From NCBI RefSeq assembly GCF_001238275.1, contig NZ_LGTB01000044.1:1-64000 (forward strand): a DNA stretch of 64,000 bases. The letters run 5' to 3'. A program made the position numbers and the translations under genes. Source of the DNA: Bradyrhizobium viridifuturi (lineage in GTDB: Bacteria > Pseudomonadota > Alphaproteobacteria > Rhizobiales > Xanthobacteraceae). The notes below the pieces were generated by a model. That model searched no databases and was not told the origin of the DNA. It saw only the letters and a program-made list of their open reading frames with translations. Below are positions 44,237-53,465 of this stretch, one piece after another. Numbering within the stretch: position 1 is the first letter of the stretch; every line of letters begins with the position of its first letter.

Positions 44237-44665
44237 ATGATCGATCAGAGAACTGCCCCTTATGCTGCCTTGCTGTTGCGCGTGACGATTGCGGGGCTGT
44301 TCATCGCGCATCTCTACGGCAAGTGCGTGCTCAAGCCGATCAGCCTGTGGTGGAACGGCCTTGCCAAGCTCGGTTATCCCGAATGGGTTCTTGGCTATGC
44401 CTTGAGCGCCGAATTCGGCGCGGCGGTTCTGCTGCTGCTTGGCATCTATACGCGCTGGATCAGTATCTACGCGATCCCGATGATGCTCGGCGCAACCCAG
44501 TTCTGGATGCAGCGGAAAGGCTATTGGTTCACGGAAGCGGGCTGGGAGCTGCCGTTCGTCTGGGCGATCATGCTGGCCGTGCAGGCGCTGCTCGGCGATG
44601 GCGCGTTTGCAGTGAAGGTTCCGAGGCTGCCCTGGGAGCGCCGACTTCAAGCAGCCGCGGCCTGA
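44237..44665 (+). CDS. DoxX-family membrane protein
   Basis: A 142-residue protein with four helices of the DoxX type: a first helix with LLLRVTIAGLFIAHLYGK, then GYPEWVLGYALSAEFGAAVLLLLGIYTRW, then YAIPMMLGATQFWM, and a last one at AIMLAVQALLGDG. DoxX-like proteins are found in thiosulfate oxidation, quinone-linked stress responses and others; its role here is open. Start: ATG at 44237 with GGGAGG upstream. Single-gene unit, converging with the LysR gene that starts the next block. Confidence 0.8.
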   Translation: MIDQRTAPYAALLLRVTIAGLFIAHLYGKCVLKPISLWWNGLAKLGYPEWVLGYALSAEFGAAVLLLLGIYTRWISIYAIPMMLGATQFWMQRKGYWFTEAGWELPFVWAIMLAVQALLGDGAFAVKVPRLPWERRLQAAAA

Positions 44666-44708
44666 CGGTCGCAATTGGATTGGCGCATGCGTGCGGCGCG
44701 CGAGCGCT

Positions 44709-45596
44709 TTACCTGCTGCGGCCGCTGCCCTTCATCCGCCGAACCGTATCGATGAACGCCTTGATGATCGGGGAGTGGCTGCGCCCGCTGTGATGGGCGA
44801 TGCTGTACTGGGTCTTGATGGTGCGGTCGCTGATTTCGAGCGCGCGCAGGTTCGGATGCGGCACGAATTCGAAGTCGGCGACGACGCTGATGCCGAGCCC
44901 GCGCTCAACCGCCTTCCAGACGCCTTCGCGGCTTTCGATCTCGAATACCGGCTCGATGCTGATGCCCTCGGCCTGCATCGTCGCCTCGAAGGCGCGCCGG
45001 GTGGTTGAGCCGCGTTCGCGCAACACGATCGGCTGGTCGGCAAGTTCGCGCAGCCTGACCGACTTGCGCTTGAACCAGGGGTGATCGCGATTGACGAACA
45101 CGATCACGCGGTGGGTGCGGTACGGGATCATGGTGACGCGCGGGTCTTCGGGCACCTCGGCCAGGATCGCGACGTCGGCCTCGAAGTCGACGATGTGGCG
45201 GAAGGTGCGCTCGGAATTGCCGAGCAGGGTCGAGATCTGCACCTCCGGGTGATCGCGCTTGAAGGCGGCGATGATCTCGGTGGCATGGAACGGCCCGACG
45301 GTCGCGACCCTGAGATGGCCCTTGGTCGCCTTGCCGTGCGCGGCCAACAGGTCGTGGGCCTCATCGCAGAACGTCATGATGCCGCGGGTGATCTCGAACA
45401 GCGCGGCTCCGGCCTCGGTGAGCTCGGTATGCCTGGGCTTCCGGATCAGAAGCTCGACGCCGTAGGTCTCCTCCAGCTCCTTGACCTGGATGGTCAGCGT
45501 CGGCTGCCCGACATGGAGCACACGCGAGGCCGCGGTGAAGCCGCCATGGGCCGCGACCGCATGGAAGGCGCGCAGCTGGCTGAACACTATTGACAT
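44709..45596 (-). CDS. LysR-family regulator of the phosphonate cassette
   Basis: A 295-residue LysR-type regulator, with helix-turn-helix at about 1-60 (QLRAFHAVAAHGGFTAASRVLHVGQPTLTIQVKELEETYGVELL) and a ligand-binding domain with RVATVGPFHATEIIAAF. Similar LysR genes stand next to 2-aminoethylphosphonate genes in other proteobacteria. Start: ATG at 45596, where the domain begins; longer frames upstream have no family match. The dyad CTATTGACATAATCAATAG overlaps its own start codon, and the divergent iron alcohol dehydrogenase begins 81 bases away. So it probably controls both itself and the phosphonate operon. Confidence 0.88.
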   Translation of the reverse strand: MSIVFSQLRAFHAVAAHGGFTAASRVLHVGQPTLTIQVKELEETYGVELLIRKPRHTELTEAGAALFEITRGIMTFCDEAHDLLAAHGKATKGHLRVATVGPFHATEIIAAFKRDHPEVQISTLLGNSERTFRHIVDFEADVAILAEVPEDPRVTMIPYRTHRVIVFVNRDHPWFKRKSVRLRELADQPIVLRERGSTTRRAFEATMQAEGISIEPVFEIESREGVWKAVERGLGISVVADFEFVPHPNLRALEISDRTIKTQYSIAHHSGRSHSPIIKAFIDTVRRMKGSGRSR

Positions 45597-45605
45597 AATC
45601 AATAG
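45587..45605. promoter_or_regulatory. LysR-type dyad between regulator and phosphonate operon
   Basis: CTATTGACATAATCAATAG is a perfect 7-base-pair inverted repeat with a 5-base spacer, and contains the T-N11-A pattern of LysR sites. It covers the ATG of the LysR gene (45594-45596). A third half-site, TCAATAG, lies at 45629-45635, on the side of the phosphonate operon. Confidence 0.7.
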
Positions 45606-45676
45606 AACGCATCCGTAGAATGAATTTGTCAATAGCAGCCGGTGCCGTAGCTTCGCGCCAAATGGAGGACGCGCGG

Positions 45677-46798
45677 ATGGACTGGACTTATTCCAACCCG
45701 GTAAGGATCGAATTCGGGGCCGGCCGCTTCGACAAGCTGCCGGCGCTGATCGGCAAGCGCGCCTACGCACTCGTCACCTATGGCGAGCCGTTCTTCGACG
45801 AACTCGAGCGCCGGCTGCGCGCCGCGGCGGGGCCTTCGATCTTGACAATCCGCGACGTCGCGCCCAATCCGGACTACCGGCTGCTCACGGCACAGACCGC
45901 GCGCTTTGCCGGGCTTGCGAAACAGCCGGAAGTGATCGTCGCGCTCGGCGGCGGCTCGGTGATCGACTCCGCAAAAGTGTTCGCTGCCGCCGGCGGCGAC
46001 TTCGCGACCGTGAAGACCTATCTGGAGACGCAACAGGGCGCCGAACGGCTTGCGGCGATCCCGATCATCGCGGTGCCGACCACCGCGGGCACCGGCAGCG
46101 AGGTGACGTGCTGGGGCACGGTGTGGGACGAGGCCAACGGCAAGAAATACTCGCTGGCGCGTCCCTCGCTCTATCCGACCCATGCGGTGATCGATCCGCG
46201 CCTGATGCTCGGCAAGCCGCAGCTTCTCACCATCAGCACCGGGCTCGACGCGCTGTCGCATGCGCTGGAGAGTATCTGGAACGTCAACAACAATCCGGTG
46301 TCGGCCAACCACGCTGTGGCGGCGGCGCGCGGTGTCCTCGACGTGCTGCCGAAGCTCGCCAACGATCTCGGCAATCTCGAGCTGCGCAGCCGCATGGCGC
46401 AGGCGGCACTGTTTGCAGGGCTGGCGTTCTCCAACACCAAGACCGCGATTGCGCATTCGCTGTCCTATCCCATCACGCTGCGCCACGGCGTGCAGCACGG
46501 CATCGCCTGCTCGTTCTCGCTGCCGATGGTGCTGCGCAGCGTGAAGGGGGCAGGCGGGCTTTGCGAGGACAGCCTCAGGCAGATCTTCGGCACCGACCTG
46601 GCGCGCGCCGCGGACGATCTCGAGGACTTCATGGCGCGGCTCGGCATCTCCTGCAATCCGGCCGCCTACAGGATCGAGCGTGCGGAATGGCACGCGCTGA
46701 TCGCGGACTCGCTCGAAGGAGAGCGCGGCCGCAACTTCCTGGGATCGAAGGAGCGGTTGATCGAGGCAGCGCAGACCCAGCGCATGCCGACGCCGTGA
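45677..46798 (+). CDS. Iron-containing alcohol dehydrogenase, probable phosphonoacetaldehyde reductase/2-hydroxyethylphosphonate dehydrogenase
   Basis: A 373-residue group III iron-dependent alcohol dehydrogenase. The NAD-binding loop reads ALGGGSVIDSAKVFAAA, and four metal ligands are present: Asp and His in GLDALSHALES, His in AIAHSLSYP, His in HGVQHGIAC. Similar enzymes in phosphonate clusters (for example PhpC) interconvert phosphonoacetaldehyde and 2-hydroxyethylphosphonate. Adjacent phosphonoacetaldehyde dehydrogenase and phosphonoacetate hydrolase genes make oxidation of 2-hydroxyethylphosphonate the likely direction here; that is an inference. Start: ATG at 45677, with GGAGG 8 bases upstream. 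First gene of the operon, divergent from the LysR gene. Confidence 0.82.
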   Translation: MDWTYSNPVRIEFGAGRFDKLPALIGKRAYALVTYGEPFFDELERRLRAAAGPSILTIRDVAPNPDYRLLTAQTARFAGLAKQPEVIVALGGGSVIDSAKVFAAAGGDFATVKTYLETQQGAERLAAIPIIAVPTTAGTGSEVTCWGTVWDEANGKKYSLARPSLYPTHAVIDPRLMLGKPQLLTISTGLDALSHALESIWNVNNNPVSANHAVAAARGVLDVLPKLANDLGNLELRSRMAQAALFAGLAFSNTKTAIAHSLSYPITLRHGVQHGIACSFSLPMVLRSVKGAGGLCEDSLRQIFGTDLARAADDLEDFMARLGISCNPAAYRIERAEWHALIADSLEGERGRNFLGSKERLIEAAQTQRMPTP

Positions 46799-46834
46799 GC
46801 GCGTGACGACGGCGCAGTGACAAGGAGACGCATA

Positions 46835-48079
46835 ATGCAAGACAATCGCAAAACCATCACCGTCAACGGGCGCGACTACCAGGCGCCGACGCGGCCGACG
46901 GTCGTGATCTGCCTCGACGGTTCGGAGCCCGGCTACATCGAGCGAGCCATCGAGGCGGGCGTCGCGCCGACCTTCGCGCGCTTCATGAAGGAGGGCGCGC
47001 ATGTCCATGCCGCCAGCGTGATCCCGAGCTTCACCAATCCGAACAACCTCTCGATCATCACCGGACGACCGCCTGCGGTGCACGGCATCGCCGGCAATTA
47101 TTTCTACGACACGGCGAGCAACGCCGAGGTCATGATGAACGATCCGAAATTCCTGCGCGCACCGACCATCCTCGCCGGGGTCCATGACGCGGGCTACAAG
47201 GTCGCTGCCGTTACCGCCAAGGACAAGCTGCGCACCTTGCTGGCCTACGGGCTCGACTATGCGAGCGGCCGCGCCATCGCGTTCTCGTCGGAGAAAGCCG
47301 ACCAGGCCACCAAGGCCAATAACGGCATCGATAACGTGCTCGATTTCGTCGGCCTTCCGCTGCCGGAAGTCTACTCGGCCGATCTGTCGCGTTTCGTGTT
47401 CGCCGCCGGCGTCAAGCTGGTCGAGCGCCATCGTCCGGATTTGATGTACCTGTCGACCACCGACTACATCCAGCACAAGGTCGGGCTCGGCACCAAGATC
47501 GCCAATGACTTCTACGCGATGATCGACGGCTATCTTGCCAGGCTGGATGCACTCGGCTGCAACATCGTGGCGACCGCCGACCATGGCATGAACGACAAGT
47601 TCTTGCCGGACGGCAAGCCCGACGTGATCTACCTCCAGGACGTCATGGACGACTGGACGGGGGCGGGCGCCGCGCGCGTGATCCTGCCGATCACCGATCC
47701 CTATGTTGCCCATCACGGCTCGCTCGGCTCGTTCGCCACGATCTACACGCCCGAGGGCGCCGACGTCGGCACGCTGCTGATGCGGCTGCGCGACACCAAG
47801 GGCATCGAGGTCGCGCTGACCCGCAAGGACGCCTGCGCCAGGTTCGAGCTGCCGCCGGACCGGATCGGCGACATCGTGGTGATCTCGACCAGGCACAAGG
47901 TGCTCGGCACCAGCGAGTCTCGCCACGATCTCTCAGGCCTCACCGAGCCGCTGCGCTCGCATGGCGGGCTGACCGAGGAGCGGGTGCCGCTGATCGCCAA
48001 CCGCAAGATTGCGCTGCCGGCCGGTCACGCCCTGCGCAATTTCGACGCCTTCGACGTCGCGCTCAACCGCATCCAGTGA
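46835..48079 (+). CDS. phnA: Phosphonoacetate hydrolase
   Basis: A 414-residue PhnA of the alkaline phosphatase superfamily, which splits phosphonoacetate into acetate and phosphate using two zinc ions. Visible sites: first Asp in VVICLDGSEPGYIERA, nucleophile Thr in SVIPSFTNPNNLSIITG, Asp and His in STTDYIQHKVG, Asp-His in TADHGMNDKF, and a late His in VAHHGSLGSFA. All are in the expected order and at normal length. Start: ATG at 46835 with AAGGAGA 7 bases upstream. It follows the alcohol dehydrogenase gene by 36 bases and precedes the aldehyde dehydrogenase gene that makes its substrate. Confidence 0.95.
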   Translation: MQDNRKTITVNGRDYQAPTRPTVVICLDGSEPGYIERAIEAGVAPTFARFMKEGAHVHAASVIPSFTNPNNLSIITGRPPAVHGIAGNYFYDTASNAEVMMNDPKFLRAPTILAGVHDAGYKVAAVTAKDKLRTLLAYGLDYASGRAIAFSSEKADQATKANNGIDNVLDFVGLPLPEVYSADLSRFVFAAGVKLVERHRPDLMYLSTTDYIQHKVGLGTKIANDFYAMIDGYLARLDALGCNIVATADHGMNDKFLPDGKPDVIYLQDVMDDWTGAGAARVILPITDPYVAHHGSLGSFATIYTPEGADVGTLLMRLRDTKGIEVALTRKDACARFELPPDRIGDIVVISTRHKVLGTSESRHDLSGLTEPLRSHGGLTEERVPLIANRKIALPAGHALRNFDAFDVALNRIQ

Positions 48080-48102
48080 CATCCGGACTTGAGGACACCA
48101 AC

Positions 48103-49550
48103 ATGAACATCCAGAGCGCTGCCGCTCGCCATGAGCAGATGCGGATCGCGGGCAGCCTCGTCGACACCGACGAGCATGTCGAGGTTTTCAATCCCTACAC
48201 CAACAAGGTGGTGGGCACGGTTCGGCCGCGCGGCCGGAGCATGTGCGCAGCGCCTTCGCCAAGGCGGCGGCGTTCAAGCCGAAGCTGACCCGCTACGAGC
48301 GCCAGCGCATCCTGCTGCGCACCGCCGAGATACTCGCAAGCCGCAAGGAGGAGTTCGCGCGGCTGATCACCGCCGAATCCGGCCTGTGCTGGAAGGATTC
48401 GCTCTACGAGGCAGGCCGCGCCTACGACGTCTACTCCTTTGCCGGCCAGCTCGCGATCCAGGACGACGGCGAGACCTTCTCCTGCGACATCAGCCCGCAG
48501 GGCAAGGCGCGCAAGATCTACACGACGCGCACGCCGCTGCTCGGCGCGATCTCGGCGATCACACCGTTCAACCATCCACTCAACATGGTGAGCCACAAGA
48601 TCGCACCGGCGATCGCCACCAACAACCGCGTGGTGCTGAAGCCGACCGAGCTGACGCCACTGACCGCGCTCGCGCTCGCCGACGTGCTGTACGAGGCCGG
48701 GCTGCCGCCGGAGATGCTGTCGGTGGTCACAGGCAATCCGCATTCGATGGGCGATGCGATGATCACCGATCCGGACGCGGATCTCGTGACATTCACCGGC
48801 TCGGTGAGGGTCGGCAAGCACATCGCCACCAGGGCAGGCTACAAGCGCCTGGTGCTTGAGCTCGGCGGCAACGATCCCCTGATCGTGATGGAAGACGCCG
48901 ACCTCGAGAAGGCGGCGGAGCTTGCGGTCACCGGCGCGACCAAGAACTCCGGCCAGCGCTGCACCGCCGTCAAACGCATCCTCTGTGTCGAGGCGGTGGC
49001 CGACGATTTCGCTGCCCTCGTTTTGAAGAAGGCGCGCAAGCTGAAGTGCGGCGATCCGATGGACCCGACGGTCGATGTCGGCACCGTCATCCATGAGGGC
49101 GCGGCCAAGGAATTCGAGCGGCGCGTCAACGCGGCGGTCGCCGACGGTGCCGAACTGTTGCACGGCAACGGCCGCGACGGCGCGCTGTATCCGCCGACGG
49201 TGGTCGACCGGATTCCTCACACCAGTGAGCTGGTGATGCAGGAAACCTTCGGTCCGGTGATCCCGATCATCCGGGTGCCCAACGACATCGACAGCGTGAT
49301 CCGGATCTCGAATTCGACCGCGTTCGGCCTGTCGTCCGGCGTCTGCACCAACCGGCTCGACTACATCACGCGGTTCGTCAACGAGCTCGATGTCGGCACC
49401 GTCAACATCTGGGAAGTGCCGGGCTACCGGATCGAGATGTCGCCGTTCGGCGGGATCAAGGACTCCGGCCTTGGCTACAAGGAAGGCGTGCAGGAGGCGA
49501 TCAAGAGCTTCACCAACGTCAAGACCTACTCACTGCCCTGGCCGGTCTAG
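48103..49550 (+). CDS. phnY: Phosphonoacetaldehyde dehydrogenase (frame-broken)
   Basis: About 482 residues when corrected. An NAD-dependent aldehyde dehydrogenase next to phnA, as in PhnWAY clusters, where it oxidises phosphonoacetaldehyde to phosphonoacetate. The catalytic Cys is in NSGQRCTAVKRIL and the general-base Glu in LVLELGGNDPL. The frame breaks near 48222: KVVGTV continues as PAARPEHVRSAFAKAAAFKP only if one C is added in GTTCGG, making GTTCCGG. The rest is open to 49550. Start: ATG at 48103 with GAGGA upstream. Third gene of the operon. Confidence 0.88.
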
Positions 49551-49634
49551 AGCAGCGCCGACGAGGGGCCGCACGCACAGAACAACAACATCGCGGCGGC
49601 CGACAGAATCAACCAAAACAAAGGGGAGGCCTCA

Positions 49635-50949
49635 ATGTCGATTACGTTCAGTCCGTCGAGCGTCGGCTCGGTCGGGGTGCAGAATCCGGAGCTTGCGACG
49701 TCGTTCCGCCGCGCGCAGTGGCGGATGCTGTTCGCGGCGATGTTCTGCTATCTGTTCTTCTACACCGGGCGGCAAACCTTCGGCTTCGCCATTCCCGGCA
49801 TCCAGGCCGAGTTCGGCGTCACCAAGGAGGCGCTGGGTTGGGCCAGTGCGGCGCTGCTCTGGTGCTACGCCGTCGGGCAGGCGATCAACGGCAACCTCGG
49901 TGACAAGTTCGGCGGCCGCCGCGTGATGAGCGCAGGCGCGATCCTCTCCTTCATCATGAACTGGGCGACCAGCCTGTCGACGGGCATCGTCAGCCTGACC
50001 GCGTTCTGGGGCATCAATGGCTATTTCCAGTCGATGGGATGCGCCCGGCAGCCGGCTGCTGTCGAACTGGTGGGGTCGGCACGAGCGCGGCACGGTCTAC
50101 GGGCTTTACACATTCGCGGCCGGTCTCGCCTCGGTGCTGTCGTTCGTCACCTCGCTGGTCGTAGTCGGCTATTTCCAGCTCGACTGGCGCTGGATCTTCC
50201 GCATCCCCGTCGTGTTGCTGCTGCTCGGCGGCATCGCGTTCTATCTGATCGCGCGCGAGAAGCCGGAGGACATGGGCTTTGCCTCGCCGCATGACGAGGC
50301 CGACGATGTCACAGCAACGGAAGCCGCGGTCGACGCCAATGAGGGCTCGCTGGCGCGGTACAAGGCCGTGCTGTCGAACTGGCGCCTGCTGGTGGCGGGC
50401 GTCTCGATCGGCTTCCAGAACGCGGCGCGCTATGGGCTGCTGGTGTGGGTGCCGGTGCACTTCCTCGGCAGCAACTGGGCCAAGGCCGGCGCCACTTCGG
50501 CGGTCGATCCGCGCTGGATCAGCATCGCGCTGCCGGTCGGCATGGCGGTGGGTGCGTTCAGCAATGGCTGGATTTCGGACAAGGTGTTCGGCTCGCGGCG
50601 TTACCTTGCCATCGTGCTTTACATGGTGCTGGCCGCTGTCACCGCGCTCTGCATGTATGCGATCCCGACGTCCGACATCTATCTCGGCATGACGGTGCTG
50701 TTCCTGTGCGGCTTCTTCACCTATGGCCCGCAATCCTCGTTCTGGGCGCTGTGCCCGGACCTGGTCGGCCACAAGCGGGCAGGGACCGCAACCGGGGTGA
50801 TGAACTCCTTCGCCTACCTGTTCGCGGGTCTCGGCGAGCCCATCATCGGTCATGTCATGGACAAGCATAACCAGACCTCGCTGGTGTTCCTCGTCGTCGC
50901 GATCTGCGCGACCTCCAGCGCGGTGGTGGCGGCTTTCATCCGCCGCTGA
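49635..50949 (+). CDS. Organophosphate antiporter-like MFS transporter, probable phosphonate importer (frame-broken)
   Basis: About 439 residues when corrected, with twelve helices. It resembles the organophosphate:phosphate antiporter branch (GlpT, UhpT): FYTGRQTFGFAIPGIQAEF near the start and NGYFQSMG-APGSRLLSNWW, which matches the GlpT motif with WPP-RT and a WW pair. Position after phnY suggests uptake of a two-carbon phosphonate in exchange for phosphate. The frame changes near 50043: two bases missing (or one extra) between ATGGGATG and CGCCCGGC; with GG restored it reads MGWAPGSR. Start: ATG at 49635 with GGGGAGG. Strong terminator at 50980. Confidence 0.8.
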
Positions 50950-50979
50950 CGAGCGGCCCGCATCAGCGGCTCCAAGACA

Positions 50980-51018
50980 GGTCCGCGCTTCCACGGGAAG
51001 CGCGGACCGCTGTTTTTT
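50980..51018 (+). terminator. Strong intrinsic terminator after the phosphonate operon
   Basis: A perfect 13-base-pair stem (GGTCCGCGCTTCC at 50980-50992 with GGAAGCGCGGACC at 50996-51008) with a 3-base loop is followed by six Ts. It closes the phosphonate operon and isolates it from the next catabolic operon. Confidence 0.92.
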
Positions 51019-51178
51019 GGAAAGCGCGGAGCACCGATCTGCGCGACCGCCGGAGCCGCAACGCCGGGCCAAGGCCCCGAAAAATCCCGCGCGGGCAAGC
51101 GAACCGGCGCCCAATTCCTCGCCATGACCTGATTAATGTCAAGGCTAGATAGCGATAATATAACGCAATATCAGTATG

Positions 51179-51205
51179 ATACAAAAAGTTGTATGCAGAA
51201 TACAA
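51179..51205. promoter_or_regulatory. GntR-type operator cluster
   Basis: Three half-sites alternate in orientation: ATACAA (51179-51184), TTGTAT (51189-51194) and ATACAA (51200-51205), with centre-to-centre spacing of 10-11 bases. The last two form the perfect dyad TTGTATGCAGAATACAA. It lies about 120 bases before the transporter gene at 51327, and fits GntR FCD-type binding sites. Confidence 0.65.
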
Positions 51206-51326
51206 AATGTGCTTGTCGCCTCGACCGCCTTGAAGCAGACTTCTCGCCGGGCAGGAGAGGCCAACGACCTTCGATGACGAGGGTCACGCCAGGGCAAGAA
51301 ACAATCTGCCGGCAGAGGAGCGAGCA

Positions 51327-52631
51327 ATGAGCGATCAGGTGTCCACCATCGCAATGGCAGATGTGGCGAAGCCTTCCGGCGTGCGCTGGAAGATCTTCCT
51401 GCTGATGCTGTTCCTGATCTCGATCAACTATATCGATCGCGCTTCGTTGTCGGTCGCGATGCCCGTCATCGCCAAGGAGTTCGACATCGATCCGGCGATG
51501 CAGGGCCTGATCCTGAGCTCGTTCTTCTGGACCTACGCGCTGATGCAAGTGCCGGGCGGCATGCTGGCCGATCGCTTCAAGCCGCGCATCGTGATCGCGC
51601 TCGCGACATTGTTCTGGGGCTTCTTCCAGGCGCTGGCGGCGCTGTCCACCAGCTGGACGCTGCTGCTCATGACCCGGCTCGGGCTCGGCGCGTCGGAAGC
51701 GCCGATCTATCCGGCCGGAGGCAAGCTCAATGCGATCTGGATGACGCAAACCGAACGCGGCCGCGGCGCCACGCTGCTCGACGGCGGGGCACCGCTTGGC
51801 GCGGCGCTCGGCTCGATCGTGATCGCCTGGCTGATGGCGGCGTTCAGCTCCTGGCGCGTCGCCTTCGTCGTCGCCGGCATCGGCACCATGCTGTGCGGGC
51901 TGTGGGCCTGGTACTACATTCGCAACGTGCCGCGCGAGCATCCGTCGGTCAACGAAGCCGAGGCGCGCTATCTCGAGGAGGCTCATGCGATCGAGGACGC
52001 AGCGACGCCGCCGTCATCCGGCGCAAGCTGGATGGCCTATTTCCGCTTCCGCTCGGTGTGGTGCATGTGCCTCGGCTGGATGTTCTTCAACACCACCTTC
52101 TACGGGCTGCTGACCTGGATGCCGACCTATCTGTTCAAGGTGCACGGCTTCGACATCAAGGCGCTCGGCGGCGCGTCCTTCATCATCTTCTTCGCGGGCT
52201 TCGTCGGCGAACTGGTCGGCGGCTGGATCGGCGATAGCTGGCGCGAGCGGGGCGGAGCGCCCAACACCGTGTTCCGCACCCTGTTCGGCATCGCTGCGAT
52301 CATGGCGACGGTGTCGATCTTCCTCGTCGCCTACGTCACCAATGCGGTTGCGGTGGTGGTGCTGCTGTCGACGACGCTGTTCTTCCTGCGCTGGTGCGGC
52401 ATGTACTGGGCGATCCCCTCGGCGCTGGCGGGCCGCGGCAAGTCCGGCTTCCTCGGCGGCTGCATGAATCTCGGCGGCAACATCGCCGGCATCACGACGC
52501 CCTTGATCGTCGGCTTCATCGTGCAGGCCACCGGTTCCTACTTCCTGGCCCTGATGTATTTCGCCGCCGCGGGCATTGCGCTGTTGATCTGCTCGACCCT
52601 GATCGATTACAGCCGCAAACTCCCGGTCTAG
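51327..52631 (+). CDS. MFS transporter, anion:cation symporter type
   Basis: A 434-residue MFS protein of the ACS family (as GudP or ExuT): FLISINYIDRASLSVAMPVIAKEF, then GGMLADRFKPRIVIALATLFWG in the loop after helix 2, and RLGLGASEAPIYPAGGKL. Such carriers bring in carboxylates and other organic acids with protons. Location at the head of a GntR-controlled operon with hydantoinase-like genes suggests that it imports the substrate. Start: ATG at 51327. A gene-poor 377-base gap with the GntR sites and the terminator precedes it. Confidence 0.9.
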   Translation: MSDQVSTIAMADVAKPSGVRWKIFLLMLFLISINYIDRASLSVAMPVIAKEFDIDPAMQGLILSSFFWTYALMQVPGGMLADRFKPRIVIALATLFWGFFQALAALSTSWTLLLMTRLGLGASEAPIYPAGGKLNAIWMTQTERGRGATLLDGGAPLGAALGSIVIAWLMAAFSSWRVAFVVAGIGTMLCGLWAWYYIRNVPREHPSVNEAEARYLEEAHAIEDAATPPSSGASWMAYFRFRSVWCMCLGWMFFNTTFYGLLTWMPTYLFKVHGFDIKALGGASFIIFFAGFVGELVGGWIGDSWRERGGAPNTVFRTLFGIAAIMATVSIFLVAYVTNAVAVVVLLSTTLFFLRWCGMYWAIPSALAGRGKSGFLGGCMNLGGNIAGITTPLIVGFIVQATGSYFLALMYFAAAGIALLICSTLIDYSRKLPV

Positions 52632-52686
52632 AATCGAAGTGCGGCCGAGCCCGTCAAGGGTTCGGCCGGTTGATGAGGCCTCGCGA

Positions 52687-53465
52687 ATGATACGTCCCAT
52701 CCGGCTCGGCATGCTGACGCCGTCGTCAAATACCGCACTCGAGCCGATCACCTGCGCGATGCTGGCCGGGATCGACGACGTCTCGGCGCATTTCTCGCGC
52801 TTCAAGGTGACGGAGATCGCGCTGTCGGAGCAGGCGCTGCGCCAGTTCGATGCCAGCGAGATTCTGCGCGCAGCGGAATTGCTTGCCCATGCCAAGGTCG
52901 ACGTGATCGCCTGGAACGGCACTTCGGCAAGCTGGCTCGGCTTCGATCGCGACGAGAGCCTGTGCGAGCAGATCACGGCGGCAACCGGGATCAAGGCCTG
53001 CACCACGGTGCTGGCCTATCGCGACCTGCTGCGGCGGATCGGCGCCAAACGCATCGGATTGGTGACGCCGTATCGCCGGGACGTGCAGGACAAGATCATC
53101 GCCAACTGGAATTCGGAAGGGCTGCACTGCTTCGCCGAGCGGCATTTGTCGTTGCAGGATAATTTCTCCTTTGCCGAGGTCAGCGAGGCTGAGATTGCGG
53201 GTATGATCGAGCAGGTGGTGCACGAGGCTGCGATGCCGCCGTCGTGCTATGCACCAACATGCGCGGCGCCGGCGCCGCCGAACGGCTGGAGCGCCGATTT
53301 GGCGTGCCTGTGCTAGACTCGATTGCGGTGACGCTGTGGGCGTGCCTCACGGCTGTAGGCTGCGATCCGTCGCGCGTGCATGGCTGGGGCAGCCTGTTCA
53401 CGAACCCCGATCTGCGGGCGGCTGCCGCGATCTCCAATCATGAAATGAAGGCTAGCGGTGACTGA
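52687..53465 (+). CDS. Asp/Glu racemase-superfamily protein, maleate isomerase/AMDase-like (frame-broken)
   Basis: About 260 residues when corrected. It belongs to the maleate isomerase/arylmalonate decarboxylase branch. Maleate isomerases use two cysteines; here the first position reads AWNGTSASW (Gly78), as in arylmalonate decarboxylase, and only the second Cys, in VLCTNMRGAG, is left. It may thus be a decarboxylase or a different isomerase, not a normal racemase. The frame breaks near 53232: EAA becomes EAADAAVVLCTNMRG if one G is added before ATGCC. Start: ATG at 52687. Ends 8 bases inside the GntR gene. Confidence 0.75.

Noticed and set aside
45629..47926. Long open frame of 765 codons on the minus strand across the alcohol dehydrogenase and phnA genes
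   Set aside because: It lies opposite two genes with full catalytic motifs, and its product is rich in Arg, Asp, His and Val without any domain. GC-rich codon bias keeps the opposite frame open.
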